Positions 24,536-34,983 of a stretch of 64,000 nt of DNA are shown one piece after another. The stretch is from contig CM076849.1 in assembly GCA_039519185.1 (NCBI GenBank), positions 78,041,621 to 78,105,620 on the forward strand, in the 5' to 3' direction. The notes under the pieces were generated by a model. That model was not told the origin of the DNA and did no database searches. It saw only the letters and a program-made list of their open reading frames with translations. A program made the position numbers and the translations under genes. The first letter of the stretch is position 1; the number at the start of each line of letters is the position of its first letter. Source of the stretch: Astragalus membranaceus. Taxonomy: Eukaryota > Streptophyta > Magnoliopsida > Fabales > Fabaceae.

Positions 24536-25866
24536 CAACCCCAAACTTGAACTTTTGCTTGTCCTCAAGCAATCACTCCATTCACTGTGGCAATTTGACA
24601 TTCGGCTTTTACATAATTCACAGGCCAATAGATCATTCAGCACATCAGAAAGTATCATCCAACATAATATAGTGACAAAACAATTGAATTGGAAAACACA
24701 AGATCATAAGCAGGCAAGCAATCTCAAGTCCTCTCTTTTTCACACATCTCACAACTGTTTCGCTCTTTGAGGTGTTTTAGGTGTTTCACTAAATTCACAG
24801 TACCTGCATCATCGTTTCATAGGCTTGAACAAGTACTATACCAATCAATACACATGAATTTCACACACACTATTTGAGGACTTTGAAGGTTATAATGGGG
24901 CTTAGGTAAGGGTGAGTAAAATTTGGATAAGTAGGTTAAAACTTGGAGTTAGGCCTACCTCTCACTTGTCAATTTTTAACATTCTCACTCACTTACCATT
25001 TTCCCAAAGCATTTCACAAGAGAAGGAATTTCATACAAAATATTTTTTTATTTTTTTATTTTTATAGCATCGCGACGCGAAGGCATGCTGTCGCGACGCA
25101 AAAATAGACAGAAACCAGAACTGAAACATTTTTCTTTTCTTTTCTTTTTTTTTTTCTTTGTATGTTCCATTCTCTTGTATACCACCCCAAACTTAGATTG
25201 TTGCTATTCCATGAGCAACCCCAAACTTAGAATTTTTCCCCAACCTCATGCTTTTGTCTACCTAACTCCAAGTTAAGAAAACTAGGCAATGATATGTAGA
25301 AAAAAATACAAAAACAACAAAAAGGCTCAGAGGGGCTAGCAAAGGATAAACATTAATGGGTTAGCTTGAAAGGCTCAGGGGTGCCAAAAAATTTGCCTCA
25401 GTGTGTGTATAAATCACATGTATGACAGTTAAGTACAAGCTCAAGTTCTGCAGACTAATACAGGCAAGGAATAATCACACAATGAATATAGGAAGTGTTT
25501 GGGCTCAAACCTCACAGCTGGGATAAGAGATGAACTTTTGAGAGCTTGCCCAAAGATGATCCAGGTCTTCCTCAACCTTTGACTTTGCCACTGACATTAT
25601 CTGATGAAAAAAAAAATCTGAAATGGAAGAAATTACATGGTAGCTGCAAAAATGTTAGACTGAACAACCACCACAGTGAACTAGTTCAAAATTGTGGTGC
25701 ATCATCATCAATGTAAAAGTTAGACAGCAGTACAACCAAAATGCAAAACAAACTGAAAAAAGGGGAATGAAAAATAAAGACTCAAAACAGTAAATAGTGA
25801 ACCAATGGGTTGCCTCCCACCAAGCGCTTGTTTAACGTCACTAGCTTAACGTTTGTCATCCCACTA

Positions 25867-26124
25867 TTAAGGTGGCTGATATGACACAAAGAACACATCA
25901 TCCTTCTTCTTTCGCTTCTGGGGCAGGAACATCATGAATTTGAAACATAGTTGTAGATGCTTCCATACCCTTTTAAGGTGAAGGGTGATGAATAAGGCAT
26001 AGAAGGAGTCTAAGTATATGTCAATCTCCTCACTTCTATCCTCCTTGCTACTTGGAAGAATAATAGGAACCATGATTTGTTGGGTTTTTTCTTGTTGGGT
26101 TTTCACCCCTTCCCCACATTGGGA
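25867..26124 (-). pseudogene. Truncated third copy of the Gag-derived ORF
   Basis: The C-terminal about 85 codons match the other two copies. The N-terminal part, the primer site and the start of the next LTR are missing because of the deletion joined at about 26124 (CACATTGGGA fused to TTTTGGGATTTTG). Confidence 0.85.
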
Positions 26125-27209
26125 TTTTGGGATTTTGTAAATTAAATGCAAGATAGTGTTTGAAAATAAAGCAAGATACAAGCGATTAAAGATTGATTCA
26201 TCTTCCCTACGCTATCCTATGACCTTCAGCTAATTACAGATTAGTTGTTTGAACTACCAGATTCAATTCACTATGATAGGTTAAGAGCAATTCCTTGCCT
26301 CAGAACCCCTTTTACCTAATTGAGTTACCCTAATTCCTTAGGTGAATCATGCCAATCGGTAAAGCAATAAACTCAAGAAATAAAGAATTCATGCATCCAA
26401 CCCCATATTCCTATGGTGATCACAAGTACATGATCTAATACCCCATATCCAGCTTGCAACCCATATTCCTATGCAGTCACATAACCTAGATCATTATAAT
26501 TATCATATGTAACTATAAAGCATTAAACTCAGAGGCATAGACTTATGATAATTCAAACTACTAATTGTATTAACCATAACAAAGCATTCATAGGATAGTT
26601 TTGGGAAGAGTCATCTCTCCCTAATCAAAAGAAACTAAGTAGACAACATCATAAGAGTAGAAATCAAGAGTAGGAGAAGATTACACAAGTAAGGATCCAT
26701 TAGAACCTTCGAACCCTTGTTCCCAAGGTGAAGGAAGGCCTCCAAATTCGCCCCCAGCTGCTGCTCCAAACCCTAGCACTGCTCTCCAGACGAAGTCCCT
26801 GAACAATTCGCTGAAAACTGATATTTAACCTAACTTTCTGAAGTCCATCGCGACGCGGCCCGTAGCCATCGCGACGCGATATTGCACAGAATCAATAATC
26901 CTCCTGTTTTATGCTTCCCTCGCGACGCGAACCCTCCTGGTCGCGACGCGAAATTGCTCAGAAACTCAAATCTTCCCAATTGTGCTGCATCTCCGGGCAA
27001 GTGTCTGGTTCGCCGAATGATAACACACAAATTGGAGGTCTTCAAGTACAATTTAGCTCCAAAAGTGAAGGAATTGCTTACAACATGACTTCCTACTACA
27101 ATTATCTAAAACTATGCCAAATCCCTTAACGATTGACTGAAATAAACTTAAATGACTAACAAATTGGTTGCAAACTGAATAAAAATATACATATGATGAG
27201 GACTCATCA
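26125..27209 (-). repeat. LTR4 of the Athila-like array, 5'-shortened on the plus strand
   Basis: Corresponds to LTR1 from about 16466 to its end. The first about 143 bp are deleted. It ends GAGGACTCATCA, immediately followed by the GTAAT target duplication. Confidence 0.9.
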
Positions 27210-28280
27210 GTAATCTTGCACCTTTCCCACTCCATTTTCGATTTCCATTCCATTGAACCCAAATTCAGTTACTGATTCTCACTCTCCCTCTCAATCCCAT
27301 TTTCGGATTTGAAGCTTCAAGGTTGAAGACAATGGAGTTTTGACCTTCTATCTCCTTGCATGTTTCTGTTTTGCTGTCCAAGAGAAAGTGTTGTCCTTAC
27401 ATTTCGAATTGGAGAGAAGTTCAGTCAAGGGAAGTTGCTGCTTCAAGTTATCCAGCGAAGAGGGCTGCTGTCTTAGTGATTGTTGGTGCCTAGCGGGGAT
27501 CATTCGTGTGTTATATTGTTCGGTCATCGCGTGATTCGTTAGAGCTCCTCAATCGATCGTCAAATAGGTGAGTTCTATACTCACTAGGGAATTGATGTTA
27601 AAATATGTGTCATGATTTCAGGGTTTCATTGTGCATTGATGGTTGAATTTGTTGCTGTTTGAATACTTAAATTGTTGCTAAGCTCACTGTGTAGACACTT
27701 TCTGGGTAGATTCGGATTTAGGCTAACTGGGACAGTTTTGCTGGTTGATAAATTACATAACTTACCATTTTAGAAACTAGACTGAATGAGTGTCATTTTG
27801 GTTTTGGTTTGGTCGCATTTGGAGTAGTATAGCTCCAGTTATAGATTTCCCAAGTTAGGGTAAAGTTCTGTACACAGTCTGGATATAGGGTCAGTATTTT
27901 GATTGTGGTGTTTCCAAATGAACTCGTTTTCGAATGATTTCTATTTCTTTGAAAACTAGACTTCATAAGCTTTCCGTAGAGAGGTCGTTCGCTAAATTCC
28001 TATGTCGTTTGGGCTGGTCTTTCGATTATGAAAATCAGTGTCAATGTCGCTTTACGAAAATACGCTTTGAACATGAGTTATGAGATTGCTTACTTGGACT
28101 CCGATTAATTATTGTGGCTGGATTGTATGATTTGATATGTGACATTGTTGGACTGGAATTACTGGATATTATATCTGTTTTGATGTCTCAGAGGTCATAG
28201 AAAGTCTCAACACCGGATTGAAAGAGAAACGGAACAAAATCGCTTTACGAAAACCTGTTTTTCTGAGTATCAGCCATCCA

Positions 28281-28384
28281 TCGCGTCGTGACACGATCCC
28301 ATCGCGTCGCGACCATGTTTTCTTTTGTGACGCAAATGTTTCTGTAACTTTTCGCGTCGCGACGGAACTGGTTCGCGTCGCGAC
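28281..28384. repeat. Palindrome pairs in C2 LTR
   Basis: TCGCGTCGTG at 28281 and TCGCGTCGCG at 28302 are 21 bp apart. GTCGCGAC at 28356 and 28377 are also 21 bp apart and preceded by TTTCTGTAAC. Same layout as in solo LTR C at 12518-12624. Confidence 0.85.
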
Positions 28385-29432
28385 GCAGTGTAATTTTCAG
28401 TAAAACTAACCGATTTTGTTTTCGTTATAACTTTCGACCCGGTGGTTCGATTAAAGTGTTCTCATGTGCGTTTGAAAACTTGTTAAAAGGCCTACCTAAT
28501 CATGTAATAAAAATTGAGTGGGATTGATGTTATTTTAATTCTCTAAGTCATGTTAATGTCATAAGGTTATTTATGATCAAGTTAAGTTCATTGTATGAAG
28601 TTGATTGTCATGCCATGGTTATGCTGAGTGTGATTGAGATGATTGTGTTATGTTGATGTTGATTAAGGTTGATGTATTATAGTCGGACTGAATGAGTAAT
28701 AATTATAAGTTAAGTTAACAACTTTAGTAAGCCGTGTGAGATCACCTAATGTTAGTAATCAGATCATGTTAGTAATTAGATCATGTTAATGATAAGATCA
28801 TGTTAGCAATGAGATCATGTTAAGTTAAGCTCCGTGTTAAGTTAATTTCATTATTATGCTCAGTTCATTTTTATGTTCAGATCAGTATTCAGTTCAGGTA
28901 TATTAAAATATATACATTAGTTCAGTTAGGGTGACGACCCTATTTCAGTTTAGTGTGCTAGGGGAGGGGAAGTTGTAACACCCATTTTCTACCCCATAAT
29001 TTACACGTCATTTATCAGAGTAATTTCTTTTTCGCAAATATTAATTTAATTGGTAGAAAAGAATGCCACATCGTCATTAACAAAACTCATCAACTGCACC
29101 CATCAAGGTTTGTGCAACAAAACACCCGTCATGAAAGTTAAACTCCAACAATCACGTCACAGCGAAATAAAACAATAACTCACTAATACCACTCAAGCAC
29201 GTCTCACATCATCGACATAATCATTAAACAATTAGTTAATTAATTAACAAACTTCAACCACGCCCCCTAGGTGTCACAGTATCAGAGAGCGACTCGACAG
29301 ACATCCCAATAGCTATTAAAGAAGGCAGCAGGACCTTCACTCGCGGTTACCTGCAGCGTTGCCACAATAGAGCAACATTCAAAGCAGAAGGGGTGAGAAT
29401 TTCAACAAAACATAATCAAGCACATAACAGAG

Positions 29433-30719
29433 TGTTAACAATTTGGCAAGTGTACCAAATGTCGCAAGTAATAAAATTTATCGGTAAGAACCGGTCGATC
29501 CACAGGGATTGCGCGTTGACAACAATAGCAAAATTGTAAATTCGTAGATTGAAGATATTTGATAAATTGAGTAACTGGTAACAGAACACGAACGTGAGTT
29601 AATAATGCGAGAAAAACGACTAGGGATCGAATCCTCTCACCTCGCCTATCACATGAACCTCAGCCAATCCAAGTTAATTATTCAGTTTCTAGATTCAATT
29701 CACTAATTTAGGTCAAGGGCAATTCCTTGTCTCAAGACCCCTATTACCCTAAGAGTTACCCTAATTCCTTAGGTGAGTCGTGCCAGAGGGTAACGCATAA
29801 AGATTAAGAATTATAATGAATTCACATAAGCTACCACAAATTCCTATGATGATTACTAGCATGTGATCTAAATACCCAATTTCCAGCTACTAATTCATAT
29901 CCCTATGCAATCACTAGCCTGGATCATCGCAATTATCATATGTAATTGAAAAGCGTTAAGAACATAGGTAATTAGACAAGTAAATTGAATAACAACTGAA
30001 TTAACTAGAGCAATGGTTCACATGATAGGATTGGGAGATTCATCTCTCCCTAATCTAAGAGAATTAGTTACAAATCATCCTAAGAGTGGAAACCAACATC
30101 AAATAGAAAACAATCATAAAGGAAGACATTAGAACCTTCAATCCCTTGTCCCCAAGTGGTGAGAAGGCTCCAAAATCGCACCTCCAGCTGCTCCAAAACG
30201 TGGCTCCAAATCCCAAAAACGAAGTCCCCTCAAAAATTCCTGAAACTGCTTTAAAAACCCTAATTTTCACGCACCATCGCGACGCGGCCCGTGTCCGTCG
30301 CGTCGCGACAAATGACAGAAACTTCGGGCCTCGCAAAACTGCTCCAGGTCGCGTCGCGAACCCTCCTAGTCGCGACGCGAAGAATGACAGAAAGTTCTGG
30401 TTTGTAAAATTCCTCCGGATCGCGTCGCGAACCCTCCTGGTCGCGACGCGAAAATCAACAGAAAGTTCTGACTATGCAAATTCCTCCAAATTGCTGCATT
30501 TCCGGGCAAGTGTCTGATTCGCCGAAAGATGCCACAACCACTTAAGAGGTCTTCAAGTCCCATTTAGCTCCAAAAGTGAAGGAATAACTTACAATTGAAC
30601 TTTCTACTACAATGATCTAAAACTGAACTAAATCCCAGATAATGACTGTTATACAATGAAAACCCTGCACAATTGGTCCTAAAAATGCCTAACTTACATC
30701 ATATGATTGGGAGTCAACA
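29433..30719 (-). repeat. 3' LTR of the Athila element
   Basis: 1287 bp, plus-strand ends TGTTAACAATTTGG and GGGAGTCAACA. Three palindrome pairs start at 30277, 30349 and 30420, each with 21 bp between words. Differs from the right LTR by a few substitutions and one 21 bp unit. Confidence 0.92.
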
Positions 30720-31242
30720 CAACCCCAAACTTAAACTTTTGCTTGTCCTCAAGCAAACAATCAATTCAGACTGTGGCTGTTTTTTCTATTTAGATGTTAC
30801 ATCTAATACATCAACCTTAAACACATCAGCACATCAATTATCATCATCAATCTAATGCAGTGGCAGGACAACTGAGTTGGAAATACCGAATCATAAGCAG
30901 GCAGCATTCTCAAGTTTTCTCTGTACACACATCTCACCCGTGTTTCACTCTTGAGGTGTTTCGGGTATTCACTCAATTCACAGTACCTGCATCATCGTTT
31001 CATAGGCTTGACAGAGTTCTATATCATCTTAGACAAATGAATTGCATACACACATTTTGAGGACTTTAAGGGTTATAGCAGGGCTTAGGTAAGGGTGGAT
31101 ACATTTGGATAAGTAGGTTGCACTTGGAGTTAGGCCTACCTCTCTTTTTGTCAATTTCACGCAATACTCACCCATTTTCCCCAAGCATTTAACAAAACAA
31201 GAGAAGGAATTTATTTATTTATTTCTCTTTTTTTTTTATATG

Positions 31243-31277
<35 letters not shown>

Positions 31278-32018
31278 GTATTTTTTTTCTTTTTCTTTCT
31301 TTCTTTTCTTGTTCCTTCTCTTGTATACCACCCCAAACTTAGTTCGTTGCTATTCCACGAGCAACCCTAAACTTAAAACTTTCCCCACTCTCACAGCTTT
31401 TGTTACCTAACTCCAAGTTAAGAATTAACTAGGCTATGATTGTCAGAGAAACAACATACAATTTTTAACAATAGGCTCAGAGGGGCTAGCAGAGGATAAA
31501 CATTAAGGGTTGTCTTGAAAGGCTCAGGGGTGCCAAAAGAAATGCCTCAGTGTGTATGAAAATCAAATGCAAAAAACAATTAAGCACAATGTCAAGTTCT
31601 GCAGACTAATGCAGGCAAGGAATACACACACAATATATATAAGAACGTGTTTAGGCTCAAACCTCACAGTTGGGATCATAGAGATGGAACTTGAGAGATG
31701 CTGCTCACAGATGATAAAGAACTTCCGCAACGTTTGTCATGACCCCTGCTATTACTTGATGATAAAACTTGAAGTGCGAGCGTCAAAAGGAAAATGCAAA
31801 AATGCGACCCCAAATGCCACAGGTCATCACTATTGAAGCTGCTTTAACAAAACAAAACAAAATATAAGGCAGTGGTGCCCCACTATCACAGAGTAAGTTA
31901 TAATAATAAGTACAGACCAATGTGCGAAATAAAGTCAAAATAGGGCAAAATACAATCAACAGTGCAAACTAAAAATAAAAATGTCTGAGTAAAACAGGAA
32001 AATAAATGAGCCTCCTGC
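30720..32018 (-). other. 3' noncoding interior of the Athila element
   Basis: No gene seen. The first about 970 bp share ordered blocks with 17550-18560 of the non-autonomous units. A (TA)n-type tract lies at about 31229-31277, followed by a pyrimidine tract. Confidence 0.75.
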
Positions 32019-33185
32019 TCATGGGAAGGAAACGTGCTCCTCCAAATACTCGTCTCTTGAAAGAAGTGGATCCTGGGGGACCTGCTGCTGCTCTTCCTGT
32101 GGTACTGATGAAGATGAAGCGACTGCTGCTCTGTTCTCGGCCATATACTCCTCAGCAGCACGGTGGACTCTGTATGATGCCAAGTGTGAAGTATCTATGC
32201 CCTGCTGCTGCAATGACAGAGACGACCCGCACCAGCTGGCCATGAGGAGGTCATACTGGAAAGAGGAGTCGGTCTGAAACTGCTCCCGGTAAGATGGGCC
32301 TGCTGGCTGCTGTGATGCTGGAGGTGCTGGCTGCTGTGGTGCTGCTCCATCTATGGGCCCCTCGGGCTGCTTTAAGATCCAGGCTGCTGTGATACCCTCC
32401 CTGGGGTCGGTTAGAAGATCATCTGGGTACTCCGGGCAGCCCTGCTGTCTACATAAAGCATGGATGATAGAACAGTGCCCCAATCTAGCCCTAGGACATC
32501 TGGCAATCTCTGCAATACTCGCTGAAATGGCTCTCCCCAGATTGACCCTCTGGCCTCTCATGATAGCTTGTAGTCCCATGGCTACCTTAGTCTTGACCTC
32601 AGTGGAGTTGGAGCATGAAATAATAGTCTGATTAAAGAAATTGTTCCAGGCCTTAGGAATGGCCTTCAGAGCCATATTGCAGAAGCGGCGGGGATAGTCT
32701 TGACCAATTGGACCGATAAGATGTCTGTCCCATGCTGCTCCTTGACGACACAACTCCCTCAGCAAACCCTCATAATCGTGCGCCCCCTTGTTGTCCCAGG
32801 CATCCATCATGGCACAATTAGCAGAAGTAGGTAGCCCGAGGAGACTGTTGATGGTATCAGGAGAGTAGGACACCTCTCTTCCCCTCACCACTGAAACTCT
32901 ATTGTCTTCATCCCCATAGGCATTTGCATAAAATTCTCTCACCATGCTTTGGTTGGCTTGTTTGATCATTGAGTTGAGCGAGAGCCAACCCAATTCCCGG
33001 AGAGTGGAAGTAATGATGGGGAATTCCCCCGTGCTGAGGTTAAAGGCCCTTTCTGGATTTATCTTTTTCCCTTTGACCACTTGGTGGTACCTCTCCTCAT
33101 GTACGGGGGACCTGAATCTGTCAACCTCAACTGCGGGATCCCCTCGCCTTTTCTTGGAGGTGCCTGCTTTGCTTTTCTCCATCAT
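32019..33185 (-). CDS. Athila 3' extra ORF, plant transposon-type protein, intact
   Basis: A 388-residue protein starting MMEKSKAGTSKKRRGD. It has a basic N-terminus, then a folded-looking region of about 230 residues (FPIITSTLRELGWL near 55-70; SYSPDTINSLLGLP near 105-120; LGHCSIIHALCRQQGCP near 235-255), then a Pro/Gln-rich tail and an acidic end. The layout resembles the 'putative plant transposon protein' family often found as an extra ORF between pol and the 3' LTR of Athila-like elements, the place older literature called env-like. I see no signal peptide or membrane segment, so an envelope role is not supported. It has no stop or frameshift although pol is gone. Function unknown. Confidence 0.75.
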   Translation of the reverse strand: MMEKSKAGTSKKRRGDPAVEVDRFRSPVHEERYHQVVKGKKINPERAFNLSTGEFPIITSTLRELGWLSLNSMIKQANQSMVREFYANAYGDEDNRVSVVRGREVSYSPDTINSLLGLPTSANCAMMDAWDNKGAHDYEGLLRELCRQGAAWDRHLIGPIGQDYPRRFCNMALKAIPKAWNNFFNQTIISCSNSTEVKTKVAMGLQAIMRGQRVNLGRAISASIAEIARCPRARLGHCSIIHALCRQQGCPEYPDDLLTDPREGITAAWILKQPEGPIDGAAPQQPAPPASQQPAGPSYREQFQTDSSFQYDLLMASWCGSSLSLQQQGIDTSHLASYRVHRAAEEYMAENRAAVASSSSVPQEEQQQVPQDPLLSRDEYLEEHVSFP

Positions 33186-34299
33186 TTCTGTTTACCTGTA
33201 ATGTCCTGTAAAAATTAAAACAAACAGAATCCAGCACCAATAGTTAGTTCTCGGTGGGTCCCTGGTGTGGGCCCCACTCCAGCAGGGAAAAATAATCAAC
33301 AGGCAAAACATAGTTTCTGGACTCAAAGTCATCTACCCTAAGGTTGTGAATATGTTCAAAATTAGAAACAGGCCAGCAACCCCAAAATAGACTTTACTTA
33401 GACATTTCCACAATCAATAAAGTTGCTTAGCCAAAACTCATAGGAGCAATTTCACAAACACTTGGTGAGCACCAAAATTTTCATTCAAGCATTTTATCGG
33501 ACACCTTGTGTACGCCCAAAATCCACTTAATTTCTACCCCCAATTGAATCATTCCCTCTCCCACATTAGCAATAAGCAACAATCATGCAACAACATATCA
33601 TAGGGAACAATCCTACTCTTCTAATTTGACTTCGATTTCTCACACTTCCTACCCAAAATCACCCCAACAACCATCAAAAACACTCAAAATTGTATACTCT
33701 AATTAAAGAATAAGGTTAAGATTGATACCTGGAGATGTTGATGGTGATGGATTCGTGCAATGTAGCAAGAATTTGCAATCAAATGTGATCAAAAACAGTA
33801 ATGGGGAGGGGAATTCGCAGTGAGCACTAGAGAGGGAAAATAGAGAAGTTTGAAAGCTTTTTGAAGTTGTGTTCGGACTGATTAGTTTTACACTAAAAAG
33901 GGTCCAATCGCGACGCGGCCCGTGTGTCTCGCGTCGCGAGATTACACAGAACCGTTACAGCTCCCAGAATTCTAAAGCATCGCGACCCGACACGCCTCTC
34001 TCGCGACGCGAGAAATGACAGAAACATTTTCCTGGACAATTTTTCAACCAATCGCGATGCGACATAACAGGCTCGCGACGCGAAATAGACCAGAACAGTT
34101 TTTTTCTTTGAAATTACTTCCTTTTCGCGACATGAACTTGACCGAACACAACATTTTCTTCCCATGCCTAAGGCTAACAGCAAAAATAAAGTGAATTAAA
34201 GACTGGAATTGAAATTGAATTAAAGACTTGGTACCTCAGTGGGTTGCCTCCCACTCAGCGCTTCTTTAACGTCACTAGCTTGACGGTTCAGAAGATATC
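33186..34299 (-). other. Noncoding gap where pol is missing
   Basis: Between protease and the extra ORF, where reverse transcriptase, RNase H and integrase (usually several kb) would lie, only about 1.1 kb remains and none of it resembles pol. Three palindrome pairs occupy 33908-34085. At 34238-34290 GGTTGCCTCCCACTCAGCGC, followed by an ACGTCACTAGCTTGACG-like phrase, is also found beside the short ORF of the non-autonomous units (18820-18865), linking the two families. Confidence 0.75.
33908..34085. repeat. Three palindrome pairs in the Athila interior
   Basis: Words of type TCGCGACGCG start at 33908/33929, 33980/34001 and 34052/34073; each pair is 21 bp apart and pairs recur every 72 bp. 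The pairs are followed by ACACAGAA, TGACAGAA and ACCAGAA. The LTRs of the same element carry the same design, although LTR and interior are otherwise unrelated here. Confidence 0.9.
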
Positions 34300-34983
34300 T
34301 CACATTGGCCCCGGTGGAGCCTTTTGCTCTTCAAGTGCCCCATTCACAGCTCCTTCCAATTTTTCTCCCTTGAATCTCCAGCTAGGCTCTCCCACCACTT
34401 CCTTTAGATCAACCCACTCGCCCGATGACTTGTCTGGTGAAGAGTGAATGTGCCTTCTGTTTTTGGCTGTTATCTGGGGTTCCTCAATACTATAGCACCC
34501 TTCCTTTTTCTCATCCTTTCGTGCTGCCTTGATCACTTTTAGGGTCACCTCTTCATCTTGCACTCTCAGCTTCACAGTCCCGTCGGCTACATCTATGACA
34601 GCTCTACTGGTGGCTAGGAAAGGTCTTCCCAAAATGAAAGGGATGTCATTTTCCCCATCCATTGAACTCTTGACCTCAGTGTCACCATCCAACTGCAGAA
34701 TCACAAAATCTACCGGGAAGAGGAATTTTCCCACCTTTACCAGGACATCCTCCACAATACCATACGGATACCTTATTGACCTATTAGCCAGTTGCAAGGT
34801 CATGTGAGTCGCTTTCACTTCACCTCCCCCAAGCTTTTTCCACATTCCCAAGGGCATGAGGTTTATGCTTGCCCCCAAGTCACAGAGTGCCTTTTCTATC
34901 GTGACATCACCAATTGCACAAGGAATGGTGAAGCTTCCCGGGTCCTTCAGCTTAGGGGGTATTTTGTTTTGAATGATAGCACT
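34300..34983 (-). pseudogene. Athila protease domain, cut off from gag by one stop
   Basis: This frame continues directly from the gag frame after a single TGA at 34984-34986. It contains DLGASINLMP, the aspartic protease active-site loop as seen in Athila elements, and later FILGRPFLATSRAVIDV, the second conserved block. The frame ends at 34300 without reaching a reverse transcriptase. The domain itself looks undamaged; only the link to Gag is interrupted. A readthrough codon is conceivable but unsupported. Confidence 0.85.

Larger units (their letters stand above)
16323..27209 (-). mobile_element. Tandem array of a non-autonomous Athila-like retrotransposon
   Basis: Order on the plus strand: LTR1 (16323-17549), interior 1, LTR2 (19815-21041), interior 2, LTR3 (23310-24535), interior 3 (shortened), LTR4 (5'-shortened, to 27209). 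The period is about 3.49 kb and copies are nearly identical. One 5 bp duplication, GTAAT, flanks the whole array (16318-16322 and 27210-27214). Primer sites left of LTR2 and LTR3 give minus orientation. Each interior is only about 2.27 kb with one short ORF and no protease, reverse transcriptase or integrase. At about 26124 interior 3 is joined to the inside of LTR4, deleting some 820 bp. Confidence 0.9.

Noticed and set aside
28974..29432. A separate plus-strand element starting with TGTAACACCC
   Set aside because: The segment rejoins 38243-40281 after removing the Athila element, and the GAAGT duplication shows that both belong to one reverse solo LTR.
32019..33185. Envelope protein of a retrovirus-like element
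   Set aside because: The position would allow it, but no signal peptide, membrane segment or glycoprotein-like features are visible.
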